The position numbers and the translations under genes are program-made. Below are positions 16,741 to 26,630 of a DNA stretch of 64,000 bases, piece by piece; position 1 is the stretch's first letter, and each line of letters opens with the position of its first letter. The DNA is from CAWIHS01 sp963836005 (GTDB lineage Bacteria > Pseudomonadota > Gammaproteobacteria > GRL18). The notes under the pieces are model-generated. The model made no database searches. It was not told the origin of the DNA and saw nothing but the letters and a program-made list of their open reading frames with translations. Location of the stretch: positions 1,116,001-1,180,000 of the forward strand of contig CAWIHS010000002.1 of the NCBI GenBank assembly GCA_963836005.1. Reading direction: 5' to 3'.

Positions 16741-16812
16741 GCGAAGCAATGGTGGGGCGAAGCGGCACAAACGCAGGCTGGCCGGGGAACCAATAGACTG
16801 TCGAAGATCGAG

Positions 16813-16845
16813 TGCGTTTTGGGGACTTGGATGTCCCAAAACGCA
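16813..16845. other. Long stem-loop downstream of the frameshifted secreted-protein gene
   Basis: TGCGTTTTGGGGAC (16813-16826) pairs with GTCCCAAAACGCA (16833-16845), one base bulged, with a 6-base loop. There is no U-run, so it is not a standard terminator. It lies just after the leftward gene that ends at 16871. Confidence 0.5.
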
Positions 16846-16870
16846 TCACGAGATCGAAGACTCACTTGCC

Positions 16871-17447
16871 TTAGAGTTTATGAGCAGAGCCGGAAGAAAT
16901 GATTCCAAGTGTTGTTATAATAAAGCTCCAAGACTTCTTGCCCTGAGGAACAGCGGTAAAACTTATTGGTAGTGGATCCTGTTCCACAGTTGGATTTTCT
17001 GGATCAAATGGAGGAGTTCTGCATAACAAAGCAGTAGCTGTAGCATCATCAATAGCTGGTACTGTAGAATTAAGAAGCTTTGCTTCACAATACCATATTC
17101 CTTTAACTGCACACATTTTTTTCTTCTGTGGATGTTCCAAGAGTTTCTTCTGTGTATGTTCCAGAATAACTAAGTTCAACATGCAGTATTAAACCTTCGG
17201 GAAAACTAAAAATCGCCTCCGATACGCCACTTATGGTCCCGTCATCGGCAAGCATTATACCGTTTTCCACCAAATCCGCTCTCGCCCCCTCAGGATTACG
17301 CAGAGCAATTTGTCCTTTCTCATCCCAAGCAATTTTTCCTCGAAATTCTTCTTTACACGTTTGGCCAAACACCAAAGACGAAGTTAATGACAATACAGTT
17401 ACTAGTACAATTCCCAAAAAACCACACAAATTGCTGCTTTTTTTCAA
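16871..17447 (-). pseudogene. Secreted protein of unknown function, probably frameshifted
   Basis: I place the start at TTG 17445-17447 because AAGGAG lies 8 bp upstream and the next residues form a signal peptide (LKKSSNLCGFLGIVLVTVLS..FGQ). The mature part reads CKEEFRGKIAWDEKGQIALR and FSFPEGLILHVELSYSGTYT, then a 24-bp in-frame tandem duplication (GTYTEETL/GTSTEEKN). The frame stops at 17103 right after a run of seven A. Dropping one A continues as MCAVKGIWYCEAKLLN..FTAVPQG to 16871. A one-base insertion is likely; a sequencing error is possible. The family is not recognised. Confidence 0.45.
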
Positions 17448-17908
17448 CCCTGTTCTCCTTGAGTGCACTAATTGACTTTCATTGAATTTTGAGGAAGTAA
17501 AAGCCTCATTTTTCAAATATCCTATAGGAAAGAGCAAGGCGTTGTCAATCGATGAATTATTAGGGGCTGTTGATCTTTTGTGTCTAAATATTGACCAAAA
17601 AAGCTCTGAGTTGAGACTAAATGACTTACAAAAAGACAAAATGCTAGTTTGAGCAGTGTTCTTTTCTTAGTACCGCTATATATGTCTTTCTTCAAGACTC
17701 AGGTGTTTATAGCTCATTGGTAGCCTCTGTAAATGGTTTGGTAACTTTTTACTTTACACTGGGGTCTTGATTTAAACCATAATGTATTTCTGTAGCTACC
17801 GCTCAGAGGTTATGCACTTATTATACGAATTCAGCCATCTATAATTCAAAAACAGAAAAGGATATAATACCCTCCGATTTTTAATATTATTCAGCTGGAA
17901 CAATTTGA

Positions 17909-18169
17909 ATGGCTAGTCAAGAACTGGAAAATCAGGTGGGGCAATTGATTATTGATACCTTAAATCTTGATGTTGAGGTCAAAGATATTGATCCAGATGA
18001 TTTTTTATTTGGTGAAGGTCTTGGGTTAGACTCTATCGATGCTTTAGAACTGGCGATGGCTATTTCTCAAGAATTCGGTTTTCAATTACGATCTGATAAT
18101 GTTAATAATCGTCAAATTTTTCGTTCTCTGAGAAATCTGACTGATTATATTGAAAAAAATAAAATTTAA
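17909..18169 (+). CDS. Acyl carrier protein of the aryl polyene-type cluster
   Basis: The 86-aa protein has the carrier signature GLGLDSIDALELAMAIS; the Ser of DSID should carry phosphopantetheine that holds the growing chain. It opens a rightward operon of lipid and polyketide genes. It is the only ACP gene I see, whereas the E. coli-type aryl polyene clusters have two. A TATAAT box at 17863-17868 lies 40 bp upstream without a clear -35. Confidence 0.88.
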   Translation: MASQELENQVGQLIIDTLNLDVEVKDIDPDDFLFGEGLGLDSIDALELAMAISQEFGFQLRSDNVNNRQIFRSLRNLTDYIEKNKI

Positions 18170-18219
18170 AGGGCCGAATCTATAACTCCTATTTTTAGAA
18201 AGATTATAAGGTTTTATAA

Positions 18220-18879
18220 TTGAATACGTATTTCGTGAAAGCACTTCCATTTCTTGGCCGACTTCAGTTGTTTTTATACCCCCTTTTAGTTCACTTAAGC
18301 ATAATTTTAAATGCCCCGTATTTTGCAGTATGCCTGTTACCTCTAGTGTATTATTATTACTTCAGACCATTAAAAAGCTCCAATATTACTGCGCATTCCT
18401 GGCTACAGATTAAATTAGTGGTTTTTGTCTCCCTTGTCCTGCTGGCTGTTATCTCTGTATGGCTGGAAAATCATTATCTGTTGTACTTGCCGCCTGTCTT
18501 GATAACCTTTTCAATTCTTTTGCCTTTTATTATTTCAGTACAAGCGGAACACACCCCTTTAATTACTCAATTTTACTTACTGACGGACGGTGTCGACAAA
18601 CCTAATAAACGGAAAATCCAGTATACCCGTACTTTAACCTGGGTCTGGATAGCTTTGCTGAGTATGATGTTGTTTGAAATCATTTTATTAAGTTTTTATG
18701 CTCCTATAGAGATTTGGTCTTTATTTACAAATTTTTATAACTACTTACTGCTTTTGGTTTTTCTTATTCTGGAGTGGTTATTCCGTTGTTACTATTTCAA
18801 TCAATGGCTATCACCTGAAAGATTCATTCGGCAGCTGATCATGGTTGATCATCGAAAGTTGTTGAGAAAAACTTCATGA
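18220..18879 (+). CDS. Membrane protein of the aryl polyene-type cluster (COG4648-like)
   Basis: The 219-aa product is mostly hydrophobic with about five membrane helices (FLYPLLVHLSIILNAP, IKLVVFVSLVLLAVISVW, PPVLITFSILLPFIISV, WVWIALLSMMLFEIILLSF, NYLLLLVFLILEWLFRCYYF). A membrane protein of this type sits between ACP and ligase genes in many aryl polyene clusters; its role is unknown. The start is TTG (18220). The end overlaps the ligase ATG by 4 bp. Confidence 0.65.
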   Translation: MNTYFVKALPFLGRLQLFLYPLLVHLSIILNAPYFAVCLLPLVYYYYFRPLKSSNITAHSWLQIKLVVFVSLVLLAVISVWLENHYLLYLPPVLITFSILLPFIISVQAEHTPLITQFYLLTDGVDKPNKRKIQYTRTLTWVWIALLSMMLFEIILLSFYAPIEIWSLFTNFYNYLLLLVFLILEWLFRCYYFNQWLSPERFIRQLIMVDHRKLLRKTS

Positions 18880-20267
18880 ATCATATCAATTCACATTCAG
18901 ATGTCAGGATATTACTTAATTACCGACCAGAAGATGTTGTTGTTTTTCATCAAAATGAAGCAATAACATACGCACGCTTATTAGTCGAAGTAGAATATCT
19001 AGACAAGTTACTGCCGCCTCATGCCCATCTGCTGAATTTGTATGAAGAAAGGTATTACTTTTTACTTGGTCTGTTATTAGGTTTATTACGAAACTCAATC
19101 CATTTATTTCCCGTTGATAAAACGTTAACAACATTTAAGGCTTTAAAGGATCAATATCCTCAGATACTAGTTTTGTACAATAAACCGATAAGTGTTTCTG
19201 AACTTAATCTCTTTGATCTTCAAGCTGCACTATCAACTATAGATGATACCTGCAGAACATCAGCAACGAATACACTTTTTGATGAGTCACGCTTGAACGA
19301 AGAGAATATTGTGCTGTTTACTTCGGGTAGTACCGGCCAGCCTGAACCTTATAAAAAGAAATGGACTGATTTTATACAAATGTCAGCAGCATTAGGCAAA
19401 AAACTAAATTTAGAAAACAATCCCTCATTTTTATCAACTGTACCAGCTCAACATATGTATGGTTTCGAGGTTTCAATATTGCTGCCGCTGGTCAATGGAT
19501 TGAGTATCATCAGTGAACGTCCATTTTATCCTGCTGATATGGTTCAAATTCTAGAAAAACATGCGCTTAACACAATTCTTGTTTCAACTCCCATTCACTA
19601 CAGGGCCTGTATCAAATCGTCTGTTCATTTACCCTATCTGCAACAAGCCATTTCTTCAACGGCGCCAATAGATTCGTCACTGGCTGGTAAATTCGAGCAG
19701 CAGCAAAACACGAGTTTGATAGAGATATACGGTTGTACTGAAGTCGGAGTTATTGCAGTACGGCAAACATCCAAAGTGAGACACTGGACTTGTCTGGAAG
19801 GTATTCACATACACGAGAATACGGAGAATGCTTATATAACAACTACTCGTTCAGTCAAGCATTTTATATTAAATGACAGTGTTACGGTAATAGATAGGAA
19901 TCAATTTATTTTACAGGGTAAAAAAGATGATTTAATCAACATTGCAGGTAAACGTAATTCTTTGGCAAATCTTAATTATCATCTGCAGAATATTTACCTG
20001 CTGGATGATGGCTGTTTTTACCAGATACCAAACTCAGAGGACTATTATCAACGTCTGGTTATATTTGTTGTTTGCAGTAATCTAGCAACAAAAGACGAAG
20101 ACAGCTTCAGGCAATATATACTAAAGTCATTGAAAGCAAGTATTGATGAATTATTTTTACCTAAAGCGATATACTTTATTGATAAACTGCCCAGAAATGA
20201 CACCGGTAAAATACCTTTGGCCGCTTTAGATTTGCTTTATCAAAAAGTAAGAAAGTCACAGTCTTAA
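18876..20267 (+). CDS. AMP-dependent acyl ligase (starter-unit activation)
   Basis: The 463-aa enzyme has the adenylation P-loop FTSGSTGQPEPYKK (residues about 148-161), PAQHMYGFEVSILLPL, IEIYGCTEVG (A5 motif) and the C-terminal LPRNDTGKIPL with its catalytic Lys. It should activate an aryl or fatty acid starter as an acyl-adenylate and load it on the ACP, the role of ApeH in aryl polyene synthesis. It is short compared with acyl-CoA synthetases, as is typical for this group. It is coupled to the genes on both sides. Confidence 0.85.
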   Translation: MNHINSHSDVRILLNYRPEDVVVFHQNEAITYARLLVEVEYLDKLLPPHAHLLNLYEERYYFLLGLLLGLLRNSIHLFPVDKTLTTFKALKDQYPQILVLYNKPISVSELNLFDLQAALSTIDDTCRTSATNTLFDESRLNEENIVLFTSGSTGQPEPYKKKWTDFIQMSAALGKKLNLENNPSFLSTVPAQHMYGFEVSILLPLVNGLSIISERPFYPADMVQILEKHALNTILVSTPIHYRACIKSSVHLPYLQQAISSTAPIDSSLAGKFEQQQNTSLIEIYGCTEVGVIAVRQTSKVRHWTCLEGIHIHENTENAYITTTRSVKHFILNDSVTVIDRNQFILQGKKDDLINIAGKRNSLANLNYHLQNIYLLDDGCFYQIPNSEDYYQRLVIFVVCSNLATKDEDSFRQYILKSLKASIDELFLPKAIYFIDKLPRNDTGKIPLAALDLLYQKVRKSQS

Positions 20268-20269
20268 AT

Positions 20270-20566
20270 ATGTTATTTTCCTTTATCATTGAAGAAGATC
20301 ATCCTGCTTTATCTGGACATTTTCCTGATAATCCAGTAGTTCCCGGCGTGGTAATCCTTGATCAAATGATAAACTACTGGAATAAAAGATATAAAAAGAA
20401 AATCACTGCTATACCTCACGCTAAATTCATACATGTTTTAAAACCAGGCATTGAATGCAATATAAAGTTTCAGGCTGTTGAAAATTCAACAGGTAATAAA
20501 GTGGCTTTTACAATTACAAGTGTTGAGAATGTAATAATCTGCAAGGGCATGATTGAACATGTCTAA
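20270..20566 (+). CDS. Hotdog-fold 3-hydroxyacyl-ACP dehydratase (ApeI-like)
   Basis: The 98-aa protein contains HPALSGHFPDNPVVPGVVIL, the FabA/FabZ-type active-site segment with the catalytic His. It removes water from the 3-hydroxyacyl intermediate in each cycle. In characterised aryl polyene systems ApeI pairs with a second dehydratase, ApeP; a candidate partner is at 28498. The gene starts 2 bp after the ligase stop and its end overlaps the acyltransferase start. Confidence 0.82.
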   Translation: MLFSFIIEEDHPALSGHFPDNPVVPGVVILDQMINYWNKRYKKKITAIPHAKFIHVLKPGIECNIKFQAVENSTGNKVAFTITSVENVIICKGMIEHV

Positions 20567-21491
20567 ACCCATTTTGGATAGCTGGAAGAACACTCAGGAT
20601 AGAGGCAGTTTATGGCTGATTAATCTCATTACCCATATTATTTTGAAAATGGGTAGACACGTTGGCCGCTTCCTGCTTTATCCCATAGTTTTGTATTTTG
20701 TCTTGTCATCATCAACTACACGATATTCTAGATTGTATCTAAAACGTTGTCTGGATCGAAAAGTCGGTTTTGTTGATGTATTTCGTCATTATTACAGTTT
20801 TGCCAATATGTTGCTTGATAGAGTCTACCTGTTGAGTGGCAGAACATCTGCATTTGATGTGACAGTACATGGTATAGAACAAATAGATCAGTTAATAAAA
20901 AAAGGTGATGGGATTATTTTGCTTGGTTCCCATTTTGGTAATTTCGACCTATTAAGAGTATTATCTTCAAAATATTCAAATATAAACATTAAAGCCCTGA
21001 TGAATATTGATAATACTCAAAAAATCAATCAAGTTTTTGAAAAACTTAACCCGGGTTTAAACGATGATGTGATAGAAGTGGGCAAGATAGATTCAATGCT
21101 TGAAGTTAGAGAATTTTTGCAGCAGGGCTATCTGGTTGGAATGTTATCAGACAGAGTAGAGAGTACTTCACGTTCAGTTGAGTGTGATTTCCTGGGGAAA
21201 AGTACTTTTTTTCCAACAGGTCCATTTATCCTGGCGAGTGTTCTGGAGGTCCCAGTGATTATGTCCTTCGCTATACATCGCGAAAAAAACTATTATGATA
21301 TTTATTTTCAGATTTTTGATGAACAGATCATGCTACCCAGAGAGACGAGGCATGAAAAATTGAAAAGTTATGTAAAACAATATGTCTCTGGTCTAGAGAA
21401 ACACTGTAAAAAATCACCCTATAGCTGGTATAATTTCTACGATTTCTGGAATGATGATAATGCAGATATTCAGAGACATGCTCAGCAATGA
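20559..21491 (+). CDS. Lysophospholipid/LpxL-type acyltransferase
   Basis: The protein of about 310 aa has an N-terminal membrane helix (FLLYPIVLYFVLSSS) and the HTB/LpxL-like motif LLGSHFGNFDLLR with the catalytic His and Asp, then LVGMLSDRVES and FFPTGPFILASVLEVPV. It should transfer the finished acyl or polyene chain to a lipid or glycolipid in the inner membrane. In enterobacteria this domain is fused to a glycosyltransferase; here the glycosyltransferase is a separate gene at 29649. I prefer the ATG at 20559, which overlaps the dehydratase end. Confidence 0.82.
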   Translation: MSKPILDSWKNTQDRGSLWLINLITHIILKMGRHVGRFLLYPIVLYFVLSSSTTRYSRLYLKRCLDRKVGFVDVFRHYYSFANMLLDRVYLLSGRTSAFDVTVHGIEQIDQLIKKGDGIILLGSHFGNFDLLRVLSSKYSNINIKALMNIDNTQKINQVFEKLNPGLNDDVIEVGKIDSMLEVREFLQQGYLVGMLSDRVESTSRSVECDFLGKSTFFPTGPFILASVLEVPVIMSFAIHREKNYYDIYFQIFDEQIMLPRETRHEKLKSYVKQYVSGLEKHCKKSPYSWYNFYDFWNDDNADIQRHAQQ

Positions 21492-22198
21492 GAATGATTT
21501 TTTTAAAAATTTATGTATTTCTGTGTGTTTTTCTGTGCTTCCAGTCCTACGCTTATTCAGCACAAGACAGGCAGCAAAGTCAACAATTACAATCCATTCT
21601 CAATCCTTTTAAAAATATTGTCACGGTGCATTTTTATTACCGCGAAATAAGAGGATCAAGGTTTTTTCTTCAACCCCAAGAATCATCGGGGGAAATTATT
21701 TTTAACCGTGATGGTTACCTGTTAAAACAAACCACTAGTCCTGAGAACATAAAGTTTATAGTTAAAAATAATAATTTCCAGCTTTATTCCTATCTAAAAG
21801 ATGGTTCCGAAATAGCGGGGCCATTAATTCCGTTAAATAAGCATCCTGAATTGTCTCAATTTTATAATCTTACAGCTAACTTGCTAAAAGGTAATGCTGA
21901 ATTTATCGAGCATCATTATGTCTATGCGGTACAAGTTCAAGATGCCTATTGGTTACTGACTTTAAAACCCAAAACAGAAGATGGTTTTTTAGATGGAAAG
22001 CAACAATCCATAAAAAGTATCACCATCAAAGGACATCTTTTCTCGATAAACAGTGATGAAATAATATCCATAGAAACAAATGGCTTTAGTGGCGAGTATT
22101 CTTATTTATATGTTGATGAAATTATTTCTAAAACACTGGGTTCACAATCTGCAGGTTTTAAATTCAGTCCTTCTGCAAAACAGGACGCCAACAAGTGA
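21488..22198 (+). CDS. LolA-like periplasmic lipid carrier
   Basis: The 236-aa protein has a signal peptide (FLCVFLCFQSYAYSA) and then the LolA-type half barrel: NIVTVHFYYREIRGSRFFLQ, SSGEIIFNRDGYLLKQT, and a later SITIKGHLFSINSDEIISIE. LolA-like proteins in aryl polyene clusters are thought to carry the lipid product across the periplasm. It overlaps its neighbours by 4 bp on both sides and precedes the exporter gene. Confidence 0.75.
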   Translation: MRMIFLKIYVFLCVFLCFQSYAYSAQDRQQSQQLQSILNPFKNIVTVHFYYREIRGSRFFLQPQESSGEIIFNRDGYLLKQTTSPENIKFIVKNNNFQLYSYLKDGSEIAGPLIPLNKHPELSQFYNLTANLLKGNAEFIEHHYVYAVQVQDAYWLLTLKPKTEDGFLDGKQQSIKSITIKGHLFSINSDEIISIETNGFSGEYSYLYVDEIISKTLGSQSAGFKFSPSAKQDANK

Positions 22199-24588
22199 AG
22201 CGAAAAGCCATATTAGGCGTTTGGTCACTTATAGCATTAGTCCTTATATTATATTTGTCTAATGCTCTTGTTATGAAATCTGATATGAGTTTTTTTCTTG
22301 CAAAAAACATCTCTATAACAGAAAAAATTTTACAGGAGCAACTTAATAACAATGAAGCCAGTCGTTTGGTTTTTATCACTCTCACTGCTAATGAAACTAA
22401 TAAAGCTGCAGAAGTAAACAAGAAAATCCAGGCAAAACTCAGTAATCAGATTACCACTATCCTGAAACAAGAAAATGAATTTAATTCGGTCGAAAATGGC
22501 GCCAGTAATAATTCGGCATTTATGTTTCCACAGTTATATAAATATCGCTATTTACTGAGGCACGCCGATAATGATAAGACTGATATCTTTTCAAAAGAAT
22601 ATTTAACTGAAAAATTTATTAATTTGAAAAATAGACTACAGATCCTGCTAACTCCAGGTGAGCAGCAATTAATGTCCGAAGATCCGATCAACGTATGGAT
22701 TGATTTAATCAAAAGCTGGCAGACAAATAAAATACAACGAGATTACGGCGTCTGGTTTAACCAGAATAATAATGCCATTATTTTACTTAAAACGAAGGCA
22801 TCGGGTTTTAATCTGGATGAACAAGAAAAGAACCTTAATAAGATAAATACAGTACTTGAGAGTCACTTGCCTTCTGATGTGTCACATACAATCAGTGGAG
22901 TACCTGTTATTGGCGTTGCTACTCGTCATGCTATAAGCTTTCAAATTAAAGTGATTTCAATCATTGCATCATTTTTTCTCGCTGCATTTGTTTATTGGGT
23001 TTTCCATTCAATTAAAATTGTCATATTAATTTTTCTACCACTTGGCTTTGCTGTTATTGCTGGTCTAACAATGGTTAATCTTACCTATGGTTATGTCCAT
23101 GGTATTGCCCTGGCTTTTGGTATAACCATTATCGGTGTGGCTATTGACTATCCCATACATTATTTTATTTATACAGGGGTAAAAAAGGGGCACACAAGTC
23201 AACAATCTATTCAGGTTCACACTCACTTGTGGTCAAAAATCTATATGGGGTTATTTACTACTATCATTGGATTTTCAGCAATCATATTTTCGAGCTTTCC
23301 CGGATTAAATCAGTTAGGATTATTTTCTATTTGTGGTTTGCTTGCAGCGGTGTTGGTGTGCCGCTATCTGTTGCCTTATTTCTCCTTTAAATCAGAAATA
23401 AATATAGGTAATAAATTATCGCTGGTGCCAGACGCTTTAATATCAGGAAACTTATGTCTTTATCGCTATATCCTATTATTTGTTATTGTGTTATCCCTGA
23501 TTTTTATCATGAAAAATAATAACATCTTGCAGAATGACATAAGTACTTTAAGTCCGGTCAATACACAGGCTCAAAGTCAGGACTTTGAATTCAGAAAATC
23601 ATTAAATATGCCAGAACTGCGCTTTGTATTATTTATTCAGGCATTAAGCGAGCAACAGGCACTGGAACAATCTGAGGTATTACTAGAAAAACTGGATGGG
23701 TTGATTAAGCACAATGTCATTACCGCTTATGATGTGGCTGCTCGTTATTTGCCCAGCATAAAAAAACAGCGGCAAAATCAGCAAAAACTTCCAGATAAAC
23801 AGCAGCTTGAAAATTATTTGCAAGAAATTCTGCAACCATTAAATTTGAATTACAATATATTCATGCCCTTTATCAATGCAGTAGAATTAAATAAAACTGC
23901 AATACCTTTAAGCTATAAGGACCTTCAAGATCCACTCATTCTGAGTAAAATCAATCCGCTTCTCTATCAGATATCTGCTGGTAATAAACACCATAAGAAA
24001 TGGATTGCCCTCATCCCGCTTATGGGAGTAGATCCGGAGTTAATGTCTCAAGTGAGCTTTTCTGGACATGAAATGGCTGTTAAACTCATTGATATAAAAA
24101 AAACCAGTGATTCAATGTTGGAGAAATATACACATGATGCTATAAAGTGGTTTACTGGCGGAAGTTTGCTGATAATGGTATTTGTCTTAATCTATACCCG
24201 TCAAATCAAAAAAATTCATCAATTATTGTTGCCTTTTTCAGCTGCAACTATTCTGACCATAGCTATCCTGTTATTGAGTGGTTCTGGTTTATCAATTTTT
24301 CATGTGGTGACTTTGCTGTTAGTAGTCGGTCTGGGGATTGATTATAGCCTTTTCATACAAAACAATATTTCAGCAGATTCATTATTGAAACAACCATATA
24401 AAGAAATATACCCGATGATTAAAACCGGTATTTTTTCAGTATTTGTTTGCACTGTCTCAACCTTTATTATGTTTTCTTCATTAGCCTTTTCCAGTATTCC
24501 TGTTCTAAGAGCAATAGGTTTAACTGCAGCAACAGGATCACTAATAGCCTTTATTATGTCTCTGATACTAAGCCGTCCATGCAAATAG
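22195..24588 (+). CDS. MMPL/RND-type exporter
   Basis: The 797-aa protein has a first helix near residues 8-25, a periplasmic domain, five helices (IKVISIIASFFLAAFVYWV to about residue 400), a second periplasmic domain and five more helices ending RAIGLTAATGSLIAFIMSLI. GVAIDYPIHYFIY and VVGLGIDYSLFI are the paired MMPL motifs with the proton-relay Asp. It probably exports the polyene lipid with the LolA-like protein. Its end overlaps the start of the KS gene by 10 bp. Confidence 0.87.
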   Translation: MKRKAILGVWSLIALVLILYLSNALVMKSDMSFFLAKNISITEKILQEQLNNNEASRLVFITLTANETNKAAEVNKKIQAKLSNQITTILKQENEFNSVENGASNNSAFMFPQLYKYRYLLRHADNDKTDIFSKEYLTEKFINLKNRLQILLTPGEQQLMSEDPINVWIDLIKSWQTNKIQRDYGVWFNQNNNAIILLKTKASGFNLDEQEKNLNKINTVLESHLPSDVSHTISGVPVIGVATRHAISFQIKVISIIASFFLAAFVYWVFHSIKIVILIFLPLGFAVIAGLTMVNLTYGYVHGIALAFGITIIGVAIDYPIHYFIYTGVKKGHTSQQSIQVHTHLWSKIYMGLFTTIIGFSAIIFSSFPGLNQLGLFSICGLLAAVLVCRYLLPYFSFKSEINIGNKLSLVPDALISGNLCLYRYILLFVIVLSLIFIMKNNNILQNDISTLSPVNTQAQSQDFEFRKSLNMPELRFVLFIQALSEQQALEQSEVLLEKLDGLIKHNVITAYDVAARYLPSIKKQRQNQQKLPDKQQLENYLQEILQPLNLNYNIFMPFINAVELNKTAIPLSYKDLQDPLILSKINPLLYQISAGNKHHKKWIALIPLMGVDPELMSQVSFSGHEMAVKLIDIKKTSDSMLEKYTHDAIKWFTGGSLLIMVFVLIYTRQIKKIHQLLLPFSAATILTIAILLLSGSGLSIFHVVTLLLVVGLGIDYSLFIQNNISADSLLKQPYKEIYPMIKTGIFSVFVCTVSTFIMFSSLAFSSIPVLRAIGLTAATGSLIAFIMSLILSRPCK

Positions 24589-25802
24589 TTCTTTCCAGTT
24601 ACACGGTGACCACTGCCGCTGGTTGTGGTAATGAAGAAAATTTCAGATCCCTGAAACTAGCCAGGAGTGGATTAAAACCGAATGATTTTATGGACAGTGA
24701 TCTGCAGACATGGATTGGTCGAGTCAATGACATTGAATCACAAAAATTACCTCGAAACCTGGAAGCTTATCACTGCAGAAATAATCTACTTGCCTATCTT
24801 GCCTTACAATATGATGAATTCATAACCCATGTTTTTAAAGCAAAATCTATTTACGGTGCAGATAAAATTGGAGTCTTTCTCGGGACATCGACATCAGGCA
24901 TATTAACCACTGAACTTGCTTATAGAGACCTTAACCAGGCAGATTTTAACCTGGCCGATCGAGTTAATTTCAAACAGCAGCACAACAACTTTTCTATTGC
25001 TGATTTTGTACAAAACTATTTTCAACTCAGTGGTCCTGTTCAAGTTGTTTCTACTGCCTGTTCATCCAGTGGTAAGGTGTTTGCTTCTGCAGCGAGATAT
25101 ATAAAAGCGGGCCTTTGTGAAGCGGCAATAGTAGGGGGAGTAGACAGTCTGTGTTTTACTACACTATATGGTTTTAATTCGCTGGAGCTCATTTCTTCCG
25201 AAGTCTGCCGCCCCGCTGATATCAATAGAAATGGACTTTCTCTTGGGGAAGGCGCTGCATTTGCATTGTTGGAAAAAAGCTCAAAATGTCAAACAGCTCG
25301 ACCAGTTTATTTAATGGGATATGGCGAAAGCTCTGATGCCTATCATATTTCATCACCCGACCCCAATGCCAGGGGTGCCATAAAATCCATGCAGGCTGCC
25401 CTTGCAAATGCTCAACTTGATGCTTCACAAATTGATTATATTAATTTACATGGTACAGCTACTGTCGCAAATGATAAAATGGAGGACAAGGCTGTTGCTT
25501 GTGTTTTCTCAAATCAAACTCCTTGTAGCTCAACCAAGGGTTGGACAGGGCACACATTAGGTGCTGCGGGTGCTGTAGAAGCCGTCTATTCGGCATTATG
25601 TATCAGCCATTCTGATCCTGTTACAGGTTTTATACCTCATAGCCTTAATACCCGGGTGCTCGCTCCTGAAATAACTACCAATGTGATCTTGCAGCCAGGC
25701 ACCTCACCGGTTCATTATGTGGCCAGTAATTCTTTTGGATTTGGCGGAAGTAACTGCTGCCTTATCCTCGGCAGTAAAGATAATACCGGAGGCCTCAATT
25801 GA
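24579..25802 (+). CDS. Beta-ketoacyl-ACP synthase (ApeO-like)
   Basis: The enzyme of about 407 aa starts MQIVLSSYTVTTAAGCGNE at the ATG 24579, overlapping the exporter. It has the full KS triad: Cys in VVSTACSSSGK, His in NLHGTATV and His in GWTGHTLGAAGAVEA, followed by NSFGFGGSN. It condenses malonyl-ACP with the growing chain. The following gene is a KS-like chain-length factor, so the two likely form a heterodimer, as shown for ApeO:ApeC. Longer in-frame starts upstream lie inside the exporter gene and are unlikely. Confidence 0.88.
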   Translation: MQIVLSSYTVTTAAGCGNEENFRSLKLARSGLKPNDFMDSDLQTWIGRVNDIESQKLPRNLEAYHCRNNLLAYLALQYDEFITHVFKAKSIYGADKIGVFLGTSTSGILTTELAYRDLNQADFNLADRVNFKQQHNNFSIADFVQNYFQLSGPVQVVSTACSSSGKVFASAARYIKAGLCEAAIVGGVDSLCFTTLYGFNSLELISSEVCRPADINRNGLSLGEGAAFALLEKSSKCQTARPVYLMGYGESSDAYHISSPDPNARGAIKSMQAALANAQLDASQIDYINLHGTATVANDKMEDKAVACVFSNQTPCSSTKGWTGHTLGAAGAVEAVYSALCISHSDPVTGFIPHSLNTRVLAPEITTNVILQPGTSPVHYVASNSFGFGGSNCCLILGSKDNTGGLN

Positions 25803-26617
25803 TAACGGTATATCTGAAAAAGATTGCAATTCTAGCACCCGGTATGGAAAGCTGGAAGAGAGTAAAAAAACTGTTTAATAATCAGGAAGAATATAATGAT
25901 TCACCGTTGACTAAAAATCTAAGCAGCTTGTTACCCCCGAATGAACGCAGACGCTGTTCAAGGACATCGCAATTAGCTCTTGGTGTAATAGAACAAATAC
26001 TAAAGCCAGATTTTCAAGGTGCTGATAAAATAAATGATTTTAATCCTCATTCGTGCCGCTATGTATTTACCAGCTGTAATGGAGACTTGACTGTTTTTCA
26101 CCAAATCAGTACTGCGCTGACATTACCCGGACATCCAGTCTCACCTATAAAGTTTCATAATTCTGTGCATAATGCCCCGGCTGGATACAGTTCGATTGCG
26201 TTAAAATCCACTGCTCCCAGTAGCAGTATTACTGCATTTGATGACAGCTTTGCCAATGGATTAATGGAAAGCACTGTTCAGGTAATGGTAGAGTCTCAGG
26301 ATACACTATTAGTGGCTTATGATGAAATACCCCCCGAGCCTTTTTATTCATTATATCCTATCGATAATGAATTTGCTTGCGCTTTGCTTATGTCAAAAAA
26401 TCCGGGCAGTGCTGAGTATAAACTTGATATTGAAATAACCAATGGGAAGGAAATAAATATCATGCAAGATCCAATCTTTGAAAAGTTGAGAAATTCAAAT
26501 CCTCAAGCTAAAGCATTACCGCTGTTATTTGGCCTGGCCTCCAATAACAGCTCCACTATTTATCTATCTTACAATAAACAACAACTGGCTATACAGATTT
26601 CATGTATGAAACGGTGA
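25799..26617 (+). CDS. KS chain-length factor (ApeC-like, PF13723)
   Basis: The 272-aa protein contains RRCSRTSQLALGVIEQ and PIKFHNSVHNAPAGYSSIAL, the signature of beta-ketoacyl synthase-like subunits that lack the catalytic Cys and set chain length. The TTG start overlaps the KS stop codon by 4 bp, which fits equal production of both subunits. At 272 aa it is a normal size for this truncated thiolase-like fold. Confidence 0.82.
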   Translation: MITVYLKKIAILAPGMESWKRVKKLFNNQEEYNDSPLTKNLSSLLPPNERRRCSRTSQLALGVIEQILKPDFQGADKINDFNPHSCRYVFTSCNGDLTVFHQISTALTLPGHPVSPIKFHNSVHNAPAGYSSIALKSTAPSSSITAFDDSFANGLMESTVQVMVESQDTLLVAYDEIPPEPFYSLYPIDNEFACALLMSKNPGSAEYKLDIEITNGKEINIMQDPIFEKLRNSNPQAKALPLLFGLASNNSSTIYLSYNKQQLAIQISCMKR

Positions 26618-26630
26618 ATCAGTAAACGCA

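Noticed and set aside
16811..16845. Hairpin as attC site
   Set aside because: No RYYYAAC/GTTRRRY boxes at the base; kept as a plain stem-loop.
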